A DNA stretch of 64,000 nucleotides from Ceratodon purpureus (GCA_014871385.1 CM026425.1:17192637-17256636); one strand, 5' to 3'. Positions 48,000 through 61,069 are shown, counted from the stretch's first letter. Numbers and translations are program-made. The notes: a model not told the origin generated them from the letters alone.

Positions 48000-50144
48000 T
48001 CAGACTTTCACGAGGATGCCATGGTCACATAATTCTGTGACAAGGGTGACAATTTCTTCACCGGAAACAGCCAAAGAAGACACCTCGACAGGCTCAGGAA
48101 ACGCTGACAGAAGCTCTTCTAGCGCGGGCGCCACCTCCCACGTGAACACCAAGCGCTTCCCAGGTTCGGGGTCTTCTGCCTCCTCCTGGTCGCCTTCGTT
48201 GTGTGCGTCTCTGGAGTTTTTCAGCATGTGGTATACCACTACAGCGTCCCCTTCTAAGACCAGTCTCGCAACGTCAGGAGCCACAAGACGCACCTTCGAC
48301 TTCCGAGTGATCTTCCCAGTACTCTTCGCTGGTCGTTTGGAGGCTTCTTGTCCAGGCAACGGCAGCCTGGCCTGCAAGAATTTGACCGCGAGTTGGTCTG
48401 CTGCGGAGTCCCAGGGGATGCTTTGGGAGACCCTGGCCATGCACTCCATAACTTTCTCAATGAACGCGGCTCTCTGGGGATTTTCGTGTTCATCCGAATG
48501 TGCAACGCCCATGTAGTCTGCGTATCCACGGGGGAGGCTTTCGCGAAGGATGATGTGATCTTCACTCGCAAGCTCTAGTGCTCTTGGCATTGCGAGCTCC
48601 AGAAAGTCTCCCCAACAGTTACGCTGGCCCACTGAGACTGTGATGTGGAGCGAGTGTGTGTCAGGTGAAGCCTTTGCTTGATGAATGGTGCCCCTGGGCA
48701 TGTACCTATAAGATTTCCCAAGATCTAATTAGACATGAGAAGATGATAATACACTGCACTGAACGATAGTAAAATTTTCACCATCATTGTGTTTCAACTT
48801 TGCAGAAGCTTAGCTGACGGCTAAACAGAGCATATGCATTAGAATTCTTGGAATACAGCAGCTTGATCAACCAAATTAACTTCATACAGATTGGACAACT
48901 TACAAAATATCCCCAGGTTCCAGATCCACGTCCAGAATCGGCTCCCCGATTTCACTTTGTTCAAAATTGGGGCTTGAGAATCTGGGAAGTGCTTCGGCTG
49001 GGGTCCGGGGTTTGTACACTTTCCATCGTTTCTTTCCTTCAGTCTGTATCACGAAAGCTTCAATGTCGTCGTAATGTGGGCTAAATCCTTGGGACCCAGC
49101 TGGAGTCAGATAAGCATTGCAGCCTGCTACAGATCCCCAGAACCTCTCGAAGGCGGAAAGGATCAAGAAGACAGGGTCGCACCACCTCTGCGGATGCAGA
49201 ATTCGCACTGACCACCCGTCAGCATATTTAGACCATACTTTGGAAGATGTGGCAGATGCTTCGGAGGAGTAAGTAGATCGACCACCATCTACGTCATACT
49301 TGGTCACATCTATGTTGAGTCCGTATCTGTTCCAAAGAGAATACACAATCTCAACATCCACATGCAAGTCATGCTTTTTGGCACGTAACGTCTAAGAAAT
49401 TATTCCAGCATTTCACTAATCATTATAATGATCTCAATCCATGTAGGACATTTACCAATTTGTTAACCTGCTATTTACAAATTTTACTGGTTAAGACCTA
49501 GAGAGAAGCGCCTCACACCATTTTGAAAGGAGGTCATATACACAAAGAACAGATAATAAACAAACTATTGAGAATGCGTCTCCAAAAAAAAATTCAGGAC
49601 AAACCACCGAATTAAGCATTCATAAAATGTTCACCTTTCCAAGATAAAGCCACGACAATTTATAACGAAGCGAGAAGCCAAACATCGTGAGGACGTACTT
49701 CAATTCATGATTCTCCAGGAGCTTTTCGATGGTTGCTTTGTCGAAGAGCCCATCATAATAGTTCCTGTTCTTCGGCCGCCGAATGAGAAACGGCCTCTGC
49801 TCCCAAAACTCTTCCTGGAACTTCTCCAGTTTCATGGGACTCACAACCCACTCCAGGAACCTCTGCGGCGCTCCTGCACTCAAATCCTTCGCCATCTCCA
49901 ACCCCTTCCCATCACATTTCTCCCTCGTATCCTCGATCACCTCTATCTTAAACTGCTCAATATACTTCACAGCCTCCGGGTCCATCTCCTCTTCCACGCT
50001 CATTGACCCATCATCCCCCTCCTCCCCCTCCATCTCCCCCTCTACCTCCACCTCACTCTCCTCCTCCTCAGAGTCCACATCTCCCTGTGGAATGTCCAAC
50101 ACCGGCAGCGCTGGCCCATGCTTCGCCTTCTTCACATTCCGCAT
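48000..50144 (-). CDS. RIOX-type JmjC ribosomal oxygenase (NO66/MINA53-like)
   Basis: Three exons on the minus strand, 50144-49699, 49326-48904 and 48705-48000, join in frame to 524 residues. The N-terminus is basic, then very acidic (Glu/Asp runs at about 25-55). FLEWVVSPMKLEKFQEEFWE leads into the JmjC barrel. The iron-binding HxD is in SPHYDDIEAF (His233, Asp235), and the distal His is in RGTIHQA (His298), formed across the second splice. The C-terminal half is a winged-helix region typical of ribosomal oxygenases. The family are 2-oxoglutarate/Fe(II) enzymes that hydroxylate histidines of ribosomal proteins in the nucleolus; histone demethylation has been reported for some. Which RIOX subtype this is cannot be settled here. 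Confidence 0.9.
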
Positions 50145-50231
50145 TGTGCCAAAATCTGCCCCACCTCAACCCAACTCACCCACCCCCACAAACCCTAATA
50201 ACCAGAAAAATTAGGTCACAACACAGAGCTC

Positions 50232-50330
50232 CACTTCAAATGTTTTCACTCCCAATGTTTCAAATGTTTTCACTCCCAATGTTTTCACTCCCAATGTCAC
50301 TTCAAATGTTTTCACTCCCAATGTTTCACA
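50232..50330. repeat. Tandem repeat of aatgttttcactccc, upstream of the JmjC gene
   Basis: Four copies of tgttttcactcccaatgt within about 100 bases, in two arrangements (with or without the spacer ttcaa). They begin 88 bases upstream of the start codon, so they probably lie in the 5' UTR or core promoter. Confidence 0.8.
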
Positions 50331-51588
50331 CAGATGCAGCCAATCCACAGAAAAAATCCACAGGAGGGAGAAACTACAAAACCCTTCGTAAAATGAGACG
50401 AAACCCTAAACCCCAGCACCATGAACTCCTGACAATGCTTCCAAACCTCTTGAAAGGTTTCTCAGGATGTGTTTTTTGTGGGAATTTTAGAGATATGGGA
50501 GGCCAGCATCTAAAACCGTCACTACATCTGAAACTACGTCTTTTTAAAGTAAGGTACATTTTTTCCAGTAAAATCTACAATTTTGGTTCTGTGACGGTTT
50601 TCGGATATATGTCTTGTAGAGGGAAGTTGTCTCCTGGAACCTTAGAATGGAAGCTGTGTGACGTTGTGTTGTCACATAACTTAGTTTAGTATCAGAGGTT
50701 CATCACCCTGACTAACTTCACAGCTTTGGAATCCAATCTCTTGTATCAAAATCCTTGTATGTTGGCTTGGGTTTAAGAGAGGAGGTGTTCTTCGCTTTGT
50801 GATCTAAGTGAGAGCAATGGCCAGCAGTGGCTTTTGGTGAGGGGGAAGACTGGGGTTTTTCCTCGGTTTTTGAGAACTTAGTTTATTGCGACAACTGAAG
50901 ACTGCAGAGCTTGAGAATTACATGGGGTAAATTGCATCAAATATTTCTGTTCATTCTGAGATGCCCATTGTCGTTATCTGAATTGCTCACAATGTTTCTG
51001 TATCGATGCTCAAGCTCTTCTTTGTGATGAACCAATCTTACACGAAAGTTACACCTTGCTATCTCTCCTAGTTGAAATAAGCCATGTAGGCCTAGAGCTC
51101 TAAGGGCCGCTTCTAAGGGCTGCTTCAGATTATGGCCAAACTTCAAGAGGAGAAGTGTCCCAACCAATAAAATTACAGCCCGCGATCGCCCAAAGCGGCT
51201 GGATCGTGGATGTCGGATTGAATGCGAGATGATGACTCAAGGGGCGAAGTCGGATATCAGAGGGTTGTTGGCGTCCTGTTTTGTGTTGATTGAATGAGTA
51301 AAAGGTTGATTGAAGAATTGGGCTCGAGGGTGCATTGTATAATATTATGAAACAGCTACTTGTGCAGTGCTTTCACCCCAAGATCTGCCCAAAACTAGGA
51401 ACGATGGATTTGAAGGAGCACTTCGGATGGAGGGCTCCAGCCTCTGTGGATTTTAAATTGTTTTGTTAAGATATTCCTTGATGTTAGCGTTTTAGGATAC
51501 TAAGGTTCATGGTTACACTAGTTTGGGATGGAAGTACAGTCAGGTACAGCTCATTTACGAATTCTTGCAATCATAGGGGAAAAAAAGC
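50331..51588. other. Intergenic region, no gene supported
   Basis: Short ORFs on both strands lack recognisable features. It includes the distal promoter of the JmjC gene. Confidence 0.35.
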
Positions 51589-51975
51589 TTCATTGCTGCC
51601 AACTTTGCCACCCTCCCAAGAGCTCAAAAACTGGTATTTTACCATGAAATGTTTACCACAACATCATCTTTAAGTTAATAACACGTTTACCAAATTTCAA
51701 GGTCAGAAGATCTACACATGAAAAGATATTTAAAATCTACCAACATGTGTAGCTAAGAAAAAACAATTCAATACTACCAACTTTGACACCCTCCCAAAGA
51801 TTGGAAAAACAGAATTTGGCCATGGGAATTTTAGCACAAGATCATCTCTATGTTGATAATATGTGTGGAAAATTTCAAGTTTGAAAGATTTGACCACAAA
51901 GAGATATTTGAAATCTACCAATTGACAAGTGTTTTTTTGAAAATTTTCACAACTACACACATTGGTAGATTTTGA
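51589..51975. repeat. Two direct repeats (178-bp period) plus an inverted end
   Basis: Diverged direct copies start at 51589 (ttcattgctgccaacttt) and 51767 (ttcaatactaccaacttt) and share ccaccctcccaa, agatatttnaaatctacca and related blocks. A third occurrence of the block gatattcaaaatctacca is inverted at about 51957-51979. This looks like a tandemly duplicated small element with an inverted terminal copy. Confidence 0.6.
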
Positions 51976-52102
51976 ATATCGTATAACACTGCCCCGAGCA
52001 GAGTGTTGAGCCGCCGCAGTACGAGTCTTCGCTGATGGCCGCCTGGATCGTGACCGCGAGGATCATGGCCACAAGCAGCATGCTGTTCACTGTGAGCTTC
52101 AT
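51953..52102 (-). CDS. Small secreted cysteine-containing peptide, 49 residues
   Basis: The minus-strand ATG at 52102 opens MKLTVNSMLLVAMILAVTIQ, a strong signal peptide with likely cleavage after AAIS. A short mature part follows, EDSYCGGSTLCSGQCYT, with a CxGxxxCxxxC-like spacing, then the stop at 51953. A TATA-box-like TATAAAT lies at 52203-52197, about 95 bases upstream. The GC-rich coding start contrasts with the AT-rich 3' end. The final codons (IFKIYQCV) lie in the inverted copy of the neighbouring repeat, so the original C-terminus may have been replaced. It may be a truncated or exapted peptide gene. No family assignment is possible. Confidence 0.5.
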   Translation of the reverse strand: MKLTVNSMLLVAMILAVTIQAAISEDSYCGGSTLCSGQCYTIFKIYQCV

Positions 52103-54418
52103 GGTGAACAAACTCCGCAACGTCTATGCATAAAGTCGAAGACTAAGAAGATTGGATCCGAGTGTCGTTGTGTTGGATGGGCCTGGGTGCTCTTCAATTT
52201 ATACTAGCTCCGGTTTGCTGATAAGTCGACATTGTCGGCATATTAGCGCTGTGAGTCAATGGTTCTACTTGCTAGACTTGCAGAGATCTCAGACATCCTT
52301 GTTATATCCCTTGTTAGAGACTTGAGCGATATCTCATGCAGAAGATATCGATTTCAGATGTGACTTGAGTGAGTTAAGTGGTTTACATCAGGGGGTAATT
52401 TGCCTTTACCGAGCACATCGACACGGGAGTCTCGGGTTTACATCATTACAGTTTCATGAGTCAATTTTAATCATGTTAGTACAGAGCCAAATCGTCTAGA
52501 ATTCGTCAGAGCGATTGATTCAGGATATGACCACATGCAAACTCTGGAGTCAGAAAAATCCCATTTTTGACTCTTAGGCAAGCACCACATGTGGATTTTG
52601 TTAGAGTATTTATCCCAATTTGAAAAACGTCTCAATTCACAATTTGGCATGTGTACAGTCATTGTGCACAATATTTAAACAATCTTTGATACCGGTATCC
52701 AAAGTCCTTGTGACGTTTCGTGCATGGATACATGTTTGTAGCTGTGTCTTGCCATTGGACCAATATTGTTTAAATGTGACAAGCTAATATCATATCTTGC
52801 CACTTATTTTACAGACAATTCATAATGGATGACAATCAAATTAGTAAGTACAATTAATGGTTCATGTACACCAGTGACACCCGGCCAGCTTAAGATACTT
52901 TCAGTACAAGAGCGATCTGGTTATACGTACACAGTGCTGGAGTACTTTGATAGATCAACTCAACCCTTCAGTGCCCACACAATTGTGGCACATGCAATGA
53001 GAAAACCAAAGTATACCCAATTTCACTGAAAACAGAAAATTTACTAGTTTTAGGAATTATCTGTTGAAAGTAGAAGTGTTGAACTTGAATGCTGAAACAC
53101 ATGAAAATTCTCAAGATGACTGTGAAATTCAGAAGAGGATGATGTGTATGCAGAGTGTAGAAAGTGATGATAGATAAGCTAATCTGGTGGATGACGGGAT
53201 TTTTATTGGTAAAATGAATTTGCACAAAATTTTCAAAGACGAAAAAAAAGAGGTTCAGATATGCCACATTGAAATAGCTTTCCAATATGAGCATTTTCAT
53301 GGGTGCTTGCAACTACCAAAATATGGTCAGTGTAGTAGCTGACACCTTTCTTCTTCTTCTTCATCTTCAGAGGAATGCTGAAATTGTGCGAGTATACGTC
53401 GCTGTATGGACATCCGGAGCCCTTGATAATGGTGCCGCGTAGGCGTCTGTGTCATTCACACTATGTCTCCACCATATCGCTGTATATCTCTTCGGGAGTT
53501 CAGATGTGCACGATAAGCATGCGATTAAAACAGCGGCCAGGACCCTGGTGCGGAGTGCCAAGCATAAGTCACAACAGCAGGTAACACAGAAGTTATTTAA
53601 GCGCCTTTTTTATACACCAAGACTCAAGAGTGCCACCAGTGTCACCAGTACTACTGCATTTTGTAGCATATTTATTTGCAACATTCCACTCTGCAACAAG
53701 GGTGCTTGGAAACTCATATAAAATTGATAATGAGGAAGTTCTAAGTTGCAGCTTCTGAAAATTTCTTACCCGAGTAAGGCCTGACATTAGAGTACACTTG
53801 CTAATTGACTCAAATCACAGTAACATCCTCTTCAGTTTTGAAGAGCCAGAAATTATGCCCATATTCAATGGTACATCTGAACGCAGATCGGCAAAATCTT
53901 GGAGTGTGTACCAGTTTTCGTTTTCATTTTCTTTTTCCAGATTACACGGACTCTTGTACTCTGTCAAACACTGACTCTTACAATATTGAATTAAGAGCTA
54001 CAGAGGGAGGAGTTTTAATAGGGGCTAGTTTTTTATAAGGCTGCTTATGATTGTCTGAGGGAGTGATCCAGAGAGTTCACGCCCACACACACAGAGTTGC
54101 ATCGTACATGTAGATGGCAAGCTCCAATCACCGAGGGATTTTCAAAATATTGCTAAACAAAAACGAGGTGAAGTCTGGGAGCCCAGTCGACGTGTTGAAA
54201 CAAGATTTGTGGTGAAAAATCTTCTCCGGATAGGCAATAAAAGCGACGCGTGTATCCACAAACACTCCGAGCAACTGGTGAGTTTTAATAGCCTTTTCAA
54301 GAAGGTGATCTTATGCCTATATGAGATCATTTGAGCATAATATGTGCTGAGCTGAGGGACCCCCATGACTGTTTATCAGTAAATTTGGGGACAATCTCCA
54401 CATTTGTCCTATTGTAGG
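52103..54418. other. Intergenic region, no gene supported
   Basis: Promoter of the small peptide at the left end. Short ORFs on both strands are not convincing. Confidence 0.35.
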
Positions 54419-55330
54419 CCTGCATCACAGCACAGAATATGCAGCTCTGAATCCAACATGTCCCGAAGAATTATCGTCAAGTTCAGGCAAAGCTTCTAAA
54501 CTGTGTAGATCTGCTTCCGAAGCCTTGAGAGTCTGAACGTTACTTGTTATTTCCTCACATGGTTCAGTTCCATTGTCTATAAGGTGAATTAAAATTAAGG
54601 CTGAATAATGTCTTCATTCAAACTGGCTATTTTGATTGGGAGAGTAGGAAGCAGAACTAGACCCACAAGTGCTGTATTTCTTCAAAATTCACATAAAAAA
54701 GAAGCCAACCTACTACAGTACTCTGGCTTACACCTTCACTCATTCAGATAATAATTCACTGTTCGCCATGTGACTTGATAGTGATGTTCCAAGTGTACAT
54801 GCTTTGGACAATCTCACTGGCAGGGCTGAGCAATATCTTGAAATCTCTGGCCATGACTTCAGACGACACAAGGGTACAATACATGATCAGAATAGAGACA
54901 CAGAGATAATTACTGTTAACTAGACAAGAAAATGACCTTGATTTGTACAACTTGAAACATGAGGGTCATTCAAAAGATTACACCCAATTCAATCTTAATC
55001 CCATTGACATGCCCGTCCAGTGACAAGGTATAAGCTAATTGAATCATTCAATGCAACAACTATGAAAACAACCAAGAGTTATGTACTGATGCAGATCAGA
55101 ATTCTTAACACCTAAATAGCGGCCCAAAAATCGTTATCACCAAGCGGACAGTGTAGGTATTGGTTGCAAGCAGCAAAACTTTCGATGACACAATACAGTC
55201 CCAATTTTGTGCCATCTCTCATCCTGGGCCGCAACTTCAACCATGGAATAGTAAATGTTGAGAGCATGTATATGAATGTTGAAGTTGCTGGAACCAGCTG
55301 GTCAGCAAATTGCTCTAGCCTCAACCTTAT
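54419..55330 (-). CDS. Possible unassigned minus-strand exons
   Basis: Three minus-strand blocks read like coding sequence with plausible splice sites. They are about 55330-55141 (contains KLGLYCVIESFAACNQYLHC), about 54914-54764 (SSEVMARDFKILLSPASEIV and WNITIKSHGE) and about 54590-54419 (TSNVQTLKASEADLHSLEAL to a stop after FRAAYSVL). Junction phases are not proven, no start codon is identified, and I recognise no family. They could be exons of one gene or remnants of one. Confidence 0.25.
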
Positions 55331-56836
55331 ACACTATAAATCTGATCAACGAGGAAGTTGCCTTCGGGACAACATTCAAGAGAGGAGAGACAGGACTCAT
55401 GTGTCTGATCTTCCGGGTTCAAGTTTGAGTTATGTGGGGGCCGCGCGAACGCGAGCTCCTGCTGCCACAAATTGTGACGTGTATGCTTCCCGTGGGAAGA
55501 TACTAGAGCTCCCATATCCCAAGTGCAATGGACTCGGCTGCCCTAGGCCATCCACCTTGATGATCATGGATTGACCCCGCCAAGGTAAGTGAGGATTGGG
55601 TCTGCAGCACGGATATTAGAAGCATGAGCTGCCCTGGAAGGCCAGGTAGCCTTATGGGATTACAGAGCTACCTCATCAGCTGCTATTTGTTGCATCCTTG
55701 CTCTTTGATGAAGGCATTTCAGGCTAAATTCATAGAATTGGTTATTTCATTGGAGTCCATGACAATGCCATCTGTAACTCGTGATGAATCTGTCGTTTTA
55801 GGTACATTTAGCGAAGCTGAGGGTGTTGCTTTCTGGTTTCCGCCACATTGCAGCTGTCCTGTTTCAGCAACAATTTTACACTTCGTCATATATCGTATGG
55901 GTTTCGGCCTAGATATTGTACTTGGCCAGTGATTCAATTCTTCAAGGACCTGATAAGGATGCAGTACTCTACGGTCTGATCATTTAAAGTGAGTCACTAT
56001 GAACCTTTCAAATCTAACTGGAAATTTGTTACCTGGTTGGTAGAACTACCAATTTCAGCCAAACTCCCTGGAGAATGTCATCTGGCACATTCAACCTGTC
56101 TGGGGACTCCACCTGGTTCCGCTTCATTATACATCCAGCATTTGATTAAGACTTGTAATTAACATGTTGAAAGTTGCTTCTGACTTGGCTTTGAACTTCT
56201 GTTTCCTATCATCATCTTGCATGATACTACTTCCATCCCAATCAGTGGTTAAAATATGGAAAAAGAACTAATTGCTTGCAATACCTCACCATTATCTGGT
56301 GAATTTCATCAACCACAAGCCATTATCTATTTCCTATATTATAACCACCTTTATAGTATTCATTCTAAGGCATCTTTCTGGTGGTCATTTTGAATCGGCC
56401 TCGCTTCTTGTCGGTCACTGCACGGCAGATTAATTATGGTTGAAAGAAGCTACGCTAGAGATACAATTTGCACTTGACAGAGACGGACTGAAGCACAGTT
56501 CTGAAAGCGCAATGCACATCAAGGAGCGGATTATACGTGGGAAGTTGGAGCTGTGTTTGAGCTCAAACACTCGCTTAAGGGATGAATTTGTCAGTTGACG
56601 TCAGAATGGCGTGAGTCGAGATTTCAAGAGAAATCAACACGATGTGACTGCCTGCAGTGTGACTCGACGAGGACGTCCTGCATGAAAACAAGGCACTGCC
56701 CACTTCCGTCTCTCCCAGATCTGCCTTCCCTGCACACCAGTTGGCGCTATAGGTTTTCGTCCTCCACTCTCTCCAAGCATTGTGTTTCCTTCAGTGCATT
56801 GATTTATGTTGTGAAGGGTTGTTGTTTCTTGATAGT
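55331..56836. other. Upstream region of the UGT gene
   Basis: No gene recognised with confidence. Short ORFs on both strands may include remnants of the uncertain minus-strand gene. Confidence 0.3.
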
Positions 56837-56890
56837 ATGTTTCCAACAGAGAAGACGCAGAAGATCGAGCCTAGGAACGGGAAGGATACC

Positions 56891-58702
56891 ATGAAGACTT
56901 TGCACGCTGTCATAGTCCCGTTTCCTGCCCAAGGGCATGTTACTCCTGCCTTGCAACTTGCGAAGAAACTGGTGGGCCTTGGCTTTCGCATCACCTTCGT
57001 CAACACCATTCATATTCATGAACGAATGATGAAATCACGTTCGAAAGCTGCTGTGCAGGATGAGTAAGTCCTTCTCCTGTTACCTTGAAATGTAGATTTG
57101 TGCCAAGTTGATGCCAAGCTGCTGGAGCTAGTTGAGGGTAACTGTTTATCGGCAGAGTTTGTTTCTCTAAGGGCATTCATCAACTGCGAGTTTATGTTTC
57201 TGTGTGCATTAAATACCGGCTGCCTTCTTTGTAAGCTGGGTACTTCTCGGATTGATTCTGCCGAGTATTGTCTACACATGTGCAGCAAGGATATTGAGTT
57301 CGTTGCAGTGCCAGATGGACTACCCGATGATCATCCTCGACTAAACGATCTGTGTGCGTTCTGCAAGACAACAACAGAATTAGGCCCTGTATTTAAGGAG
57401 GTCTTAGCTGATTTGCTACGGAAGTCTTCAATTACATGCGTCATCCGTGATGCTGTACTGACAGCCGTTCATGGAAGTGCTAAAAAACTTGGCATTCCGA
57501 TAGTGGTTTTGGCAACCCCCTCTGCCATTGCCATGCAGTGTATCTACCACCTTCAGACTTTCGTAGCAAACGAGGTTCTACCACTCCCGGCGCCTCCTCT
57601 AGGTCAGGCTCCGTCCCTTGATCCTGTCAAATTGACGATTGGACTACCTCGCAGTGAACCTGAGATTAAAGCACGGCAAGCTCCACTAACGTGTCTTCCT
57701 GGTGGGTCTCCAACGATGCGAGTGGATGACATTCCTACATTTTTAGTTTCCCATGACTTGGACGCTTTCTTCCCTCGCTTCTTTCGAGAACTTCAAAACC
57801 CATTTCTGCCCGACTCTGAGTGCATCCTCTATAATACTTACTCCGCCTTGGAGGGTGATATCCTGAACGCCATGGCCGGTGATATGAATTCCCACACTTA
57901 TGCCATAGGACCTCTCGTCTTTGATACTCCTCCAACATCAAGTGATGGGGTCGGGAAAGAGCTGTCGTTGCTGGGAGCTGGAAGTGCCAGTAGCTTGTGG
58001 GAAGAGGACCCCATCTCTCTGGCGTGGCTTGACCATCAGGCACCGAAGTCGGTTCTTTTCGTATCGTTTGGGAGCATAACCACAGTCTCCATGCAACAGA
58101 TTCAAGAGTTCGCTACCGGCCTCGAGCTGAGCAAACACGCATTTCTGTGGGTGATTCGACCTGATCTCATAGAGTCAATTTGCGCCGACAATGGTCACCA
58201 AGGGATGTTCTCGGATTTTATGGGACGAACACGAGACCGTGGGCTCCTGGTCCCGTGGGCGCCGCAGACAGCAGTCCTCTCGCATCCATCAGTGGCAGCT
58301 TTCCTTACTCACTGCGGCTGGAACTCCACCATTGAGAGCATCTCCTGTGGAATTCCGATGCTTGGATGGCCGAGATTCGCTGATCAGAATACCAACTGCC
58401 ATTACATCGTGCATGTTTGGAAAACTGGTCTGGCACTCCAGGGCCATTTGGACCCCAACGGAGCTACAGTCGTTTCCAAGGAGGAAATCGCCAACAAGGT
58501 GAAGAAGATCATGGCATGTGATAAAACGGACCTGGAGGTTGACGAAATTCGAAACAACACTAGAAACTTCCAGATCGAAGCAAGGAAGGCAGTTGAGCGG
58601 GGTGGATCCTCTCAAACAGCCCTGATGAAGTTTGTAGAACTGATCAAAGGAATAACAAAATGTCCGACGTTCACGCCCTCATCAAATTCAATGCACATTT
58701 AG
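56891..58702 (+). CDS. Family 1 UDP-glycosyltransferase
   Basis: Two exons, 56891-57063 and 57286-58702, join in frame (GA|C) to 529 residues. An in-frame ATG at 56837 would add 18 residues. The N-terminus [20 protein letters not shown] is the acceptor-domain start, with the catalytic His after [21 protein letters not shown] follows the splice. The donor-binding PSPG box begins [20 protein letters not shown] and continues [12 protein letters not shown] to PRFADQNTN; the final Gln fits UDP-glucose use. Acceptor specificity cannot be told from sequence, but flavonoids, hormones or other small phenolics are typical. Length is slightly above the usual 450-500 because of loops before the PSPG box. 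Cytosolic, with no signal peptide. Confidence 0.93.
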
Positions 58703-59266
58703 CGTACTTTTGGTTGGTTCTAGTGATTCAAAAAACTTTGTTACTTTGCACATTTCCGATAGAAAGTAATAGGCGTGACGTCTATATATCGTGATAGTCT
58801 CGGATGGAGCTATGTTCAGATCTTCTGCTTGAACAAAATTCGATTTCTGACCGATGCAAGATACGTCTTAATGAAAAACCTGCATACTCAGGACACGACT
58901 ACGGTTATTAGCGAACATATGCTGAGACTTCGCATGAATTCCATTTGAACAGGATTTGCAGAAGCGGTCTGTATAAGGAAGAAAATTGCTGGACGTATTA
59001 TTGATTAAGGCAACATTGCAATTTGCACCATGTGACGAAATGCTTTTTTCCAGCATTTCATGTGCACCTCAGACGAATTTACAGATTTATATCCTTGATG
59101 CGCATTATTCGGAGCTATGTATATTGAGAAGATCAAACAGCAGTAAGGAGCTTAGGACGGAAAAGGAAAGCCCCAGTAAATCGTGCTTGTTTAGGATTAA
59201 GCTGTTATCTACAAACCATCCTGATAACAACATTATCGCATACGCGGCTGATGATGTAGGGAGTGA
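58703..59266. other. Spacer between convergent UGT and COX6a genes
   Basis: 3' ends of both genes; nothing else recognised. Confidence 0.4.
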
Positions 59267-60779
59267 TCAGTGCTCCTCATGATCCTCATGCTTGTACTCG
59301 AAGAGGCCGTCCGGTCCTGCAAAAAATAGAATAATTAATTTTCGTTTATGTAATGCCGGTTTTATCAAGAAATAAATGGAATGCATTCCAAAGGACCGCG
59401 AACGAGGCAATAGAGTAAGACATACCCCATGGAAACTCTTTGTTACGGATGTGCAAGTAAGAGTATTCCTGCCATTCCAACCAAAAAAAAACTTTACATG
59501 ACAGAAGCTGTAACAAACCAAATGTCCGCTTCCAATATCTGTTGCATTCACCTTTGAAAATTTCTAGAAAATCAAAATGCAACCATAATCAAATTGACTC
59601 GTATAATAAGATGCAACTCTTTGAACGATTTCTACAACAATGTTCAGAGGTATAGTTAAGCTCTCCACAAATGAGGGGCTCATCCTGGGAGCTCTTGGAC
59701 TCAAAGAAACTCAAGCGCCGTAAATAATTCCTCTCTGTTCCAAGTGCAATCTTCAGGTAAGAAAATCTGGTGTTGGCGTTCTTCACATACGTCAAAAATT
59801 ACATACCGTGCGTTCAATCTGACCGTGTTCCTCGTGAGTAAGTATGTAGGCACCCATGCCGATACACAATACATAAGCCGCAATCGTAATGCTGCGCCAC
59901 TTGGCTGTCTCCTCTGCAGCACCACACATCGTAAAGTGAACAAATGCACGTAATCACTCATTCACACAGCGGTTCATTTAACACTAAAAAATAACCAAGC
60001 TCCATCACAACATTCCACAACACTCGTTCCAAATTAACTAAAAAATCACAACCCGGAGCAATTGTGAAAGGAAAAAGGGAGGAAAAAAACCACACTCAAC
60101 ATCCTAGAAACTCAAAATTACTTCTTACATACACGACCACGGCTTGAAAGAAACATCACTCCAATCGTACAGGAATCTAAAAGAGCTAAAAAAAACACTC
60201 AAGAACAAAGAACCACGACTACCACCTTGCAATCAGAAATATAAAAACTGTGCAAGCAAAAAAGATCTTTAACTCACGCAATCACTAGATTTCAACAACG
60301 AAAGAGAAAGCCACAACCTCGGCATTGAGCACTAGTGCGACATTAGAACAATCACTAAAACAAGAGCGAGAATCTCAGAAGACAAAGAGCGGCGAATTAC
60401 GTAACCTAGCTTAGCAAACCTCAGTATTCAAGAACCACGACTACCACAGTACAACCGGAATCTAAAACACTGCACCTAACAACGGTAACTCCCGCGGTCA
60501 CTAGCTAATTCACAATCTTCAAGACCATACCTCGATCCATGAGCGACAGTTCGATTTTCAGAAGACAACCTCAGAAGACGATTTCAGGAGTCGATTTCGG
60601 AAGACGTACAAGAAGAGACAGACTAGATTGCAAGAGATTCTCTTACCGGCGTCGTCGTGAGCGTGAGCTTTGGACGCGAAGAATCGCTTGGTGACGGCAG
60701 CGCCAGTGGTGTGGAGCGAGGCGGGAGCTGGTGGCCGGCTCAAGAGAGCGCCGAGACGCTGGCGGAGAGCGTTCGCCAT
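59267..60779 (-). CDS. COX6A: Cytochrome c oxidase subunit 6a, mitochondrial
   Basis: Four short exons on the minus strand, 60779-60647, 59913-59807, 59468-59426 and 59316-59267, total 333 nt and join in frame to 110 residues. The N-terminus MANALRQRLGALLSRPPAPA is an Arg-rich mitochondrial presequence. EETAKWRSITIAAYVLCIGM is the entry to the single membrane helix, and the conserved end YLHIRNKEFPWGPDGLFEYK (split over exons 3 and 4) is the family signature. The acidic tail HEDHEEH follows. It is a nuclear-encoded regulatory subunit on the outside of complex IV in the inner mitochondrial membrane. Exon 3 is only 43 nt. Short repeats of cagaagac and gatttc lie in the leader (60553-60605). Confidence 0.92.
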
Positions 60780-61069
60780 CGCTACGAAGATGATGGTGCC
60801 TGCGTCAACAAGAAATCGTCGTAATCTAGACTACGGAATTCTGCATTTCGATGCTCGGTGAGTGTTTTTCCATGGTTTTGCTCCTCCCGCGGGATTAGAG
60901 GCGCCCCATGACGCAGTCTTCGGAGAGTTCGGGGGCGCCGCCCTATGCCCGTGTCTGGATTCCCCATGCAACTTGGGGAAGCGTCCACATGGGCGACACT
61001 TTGGCGCCGACTGTGCCTTTCATGGCCAAGTCATGTCGCTGGTGGGTAAGCATACGCTATGGTACCTAA
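60780..61069. promoter_or_regulatory. Probable COX6a promoter region
   Basis: GC-richer region directly upstream of the COX6a start codon. No specific element is assigned. Confidence 0.35.

Noticed and set aside
53367-53561. Minus-strand ORF starting with a secretory-like segment
   Set aside because: It begins with TTG rather than ATG, has no cysteine pattern or family match, and overlaps equally long ORFs on the other strand.
59701-59961. 86-residue minus-strand ORF
   Set aside because: It is the wrong frame over COX6a exon 2. The correct frame encodes EETAKWRSITIAAYV.
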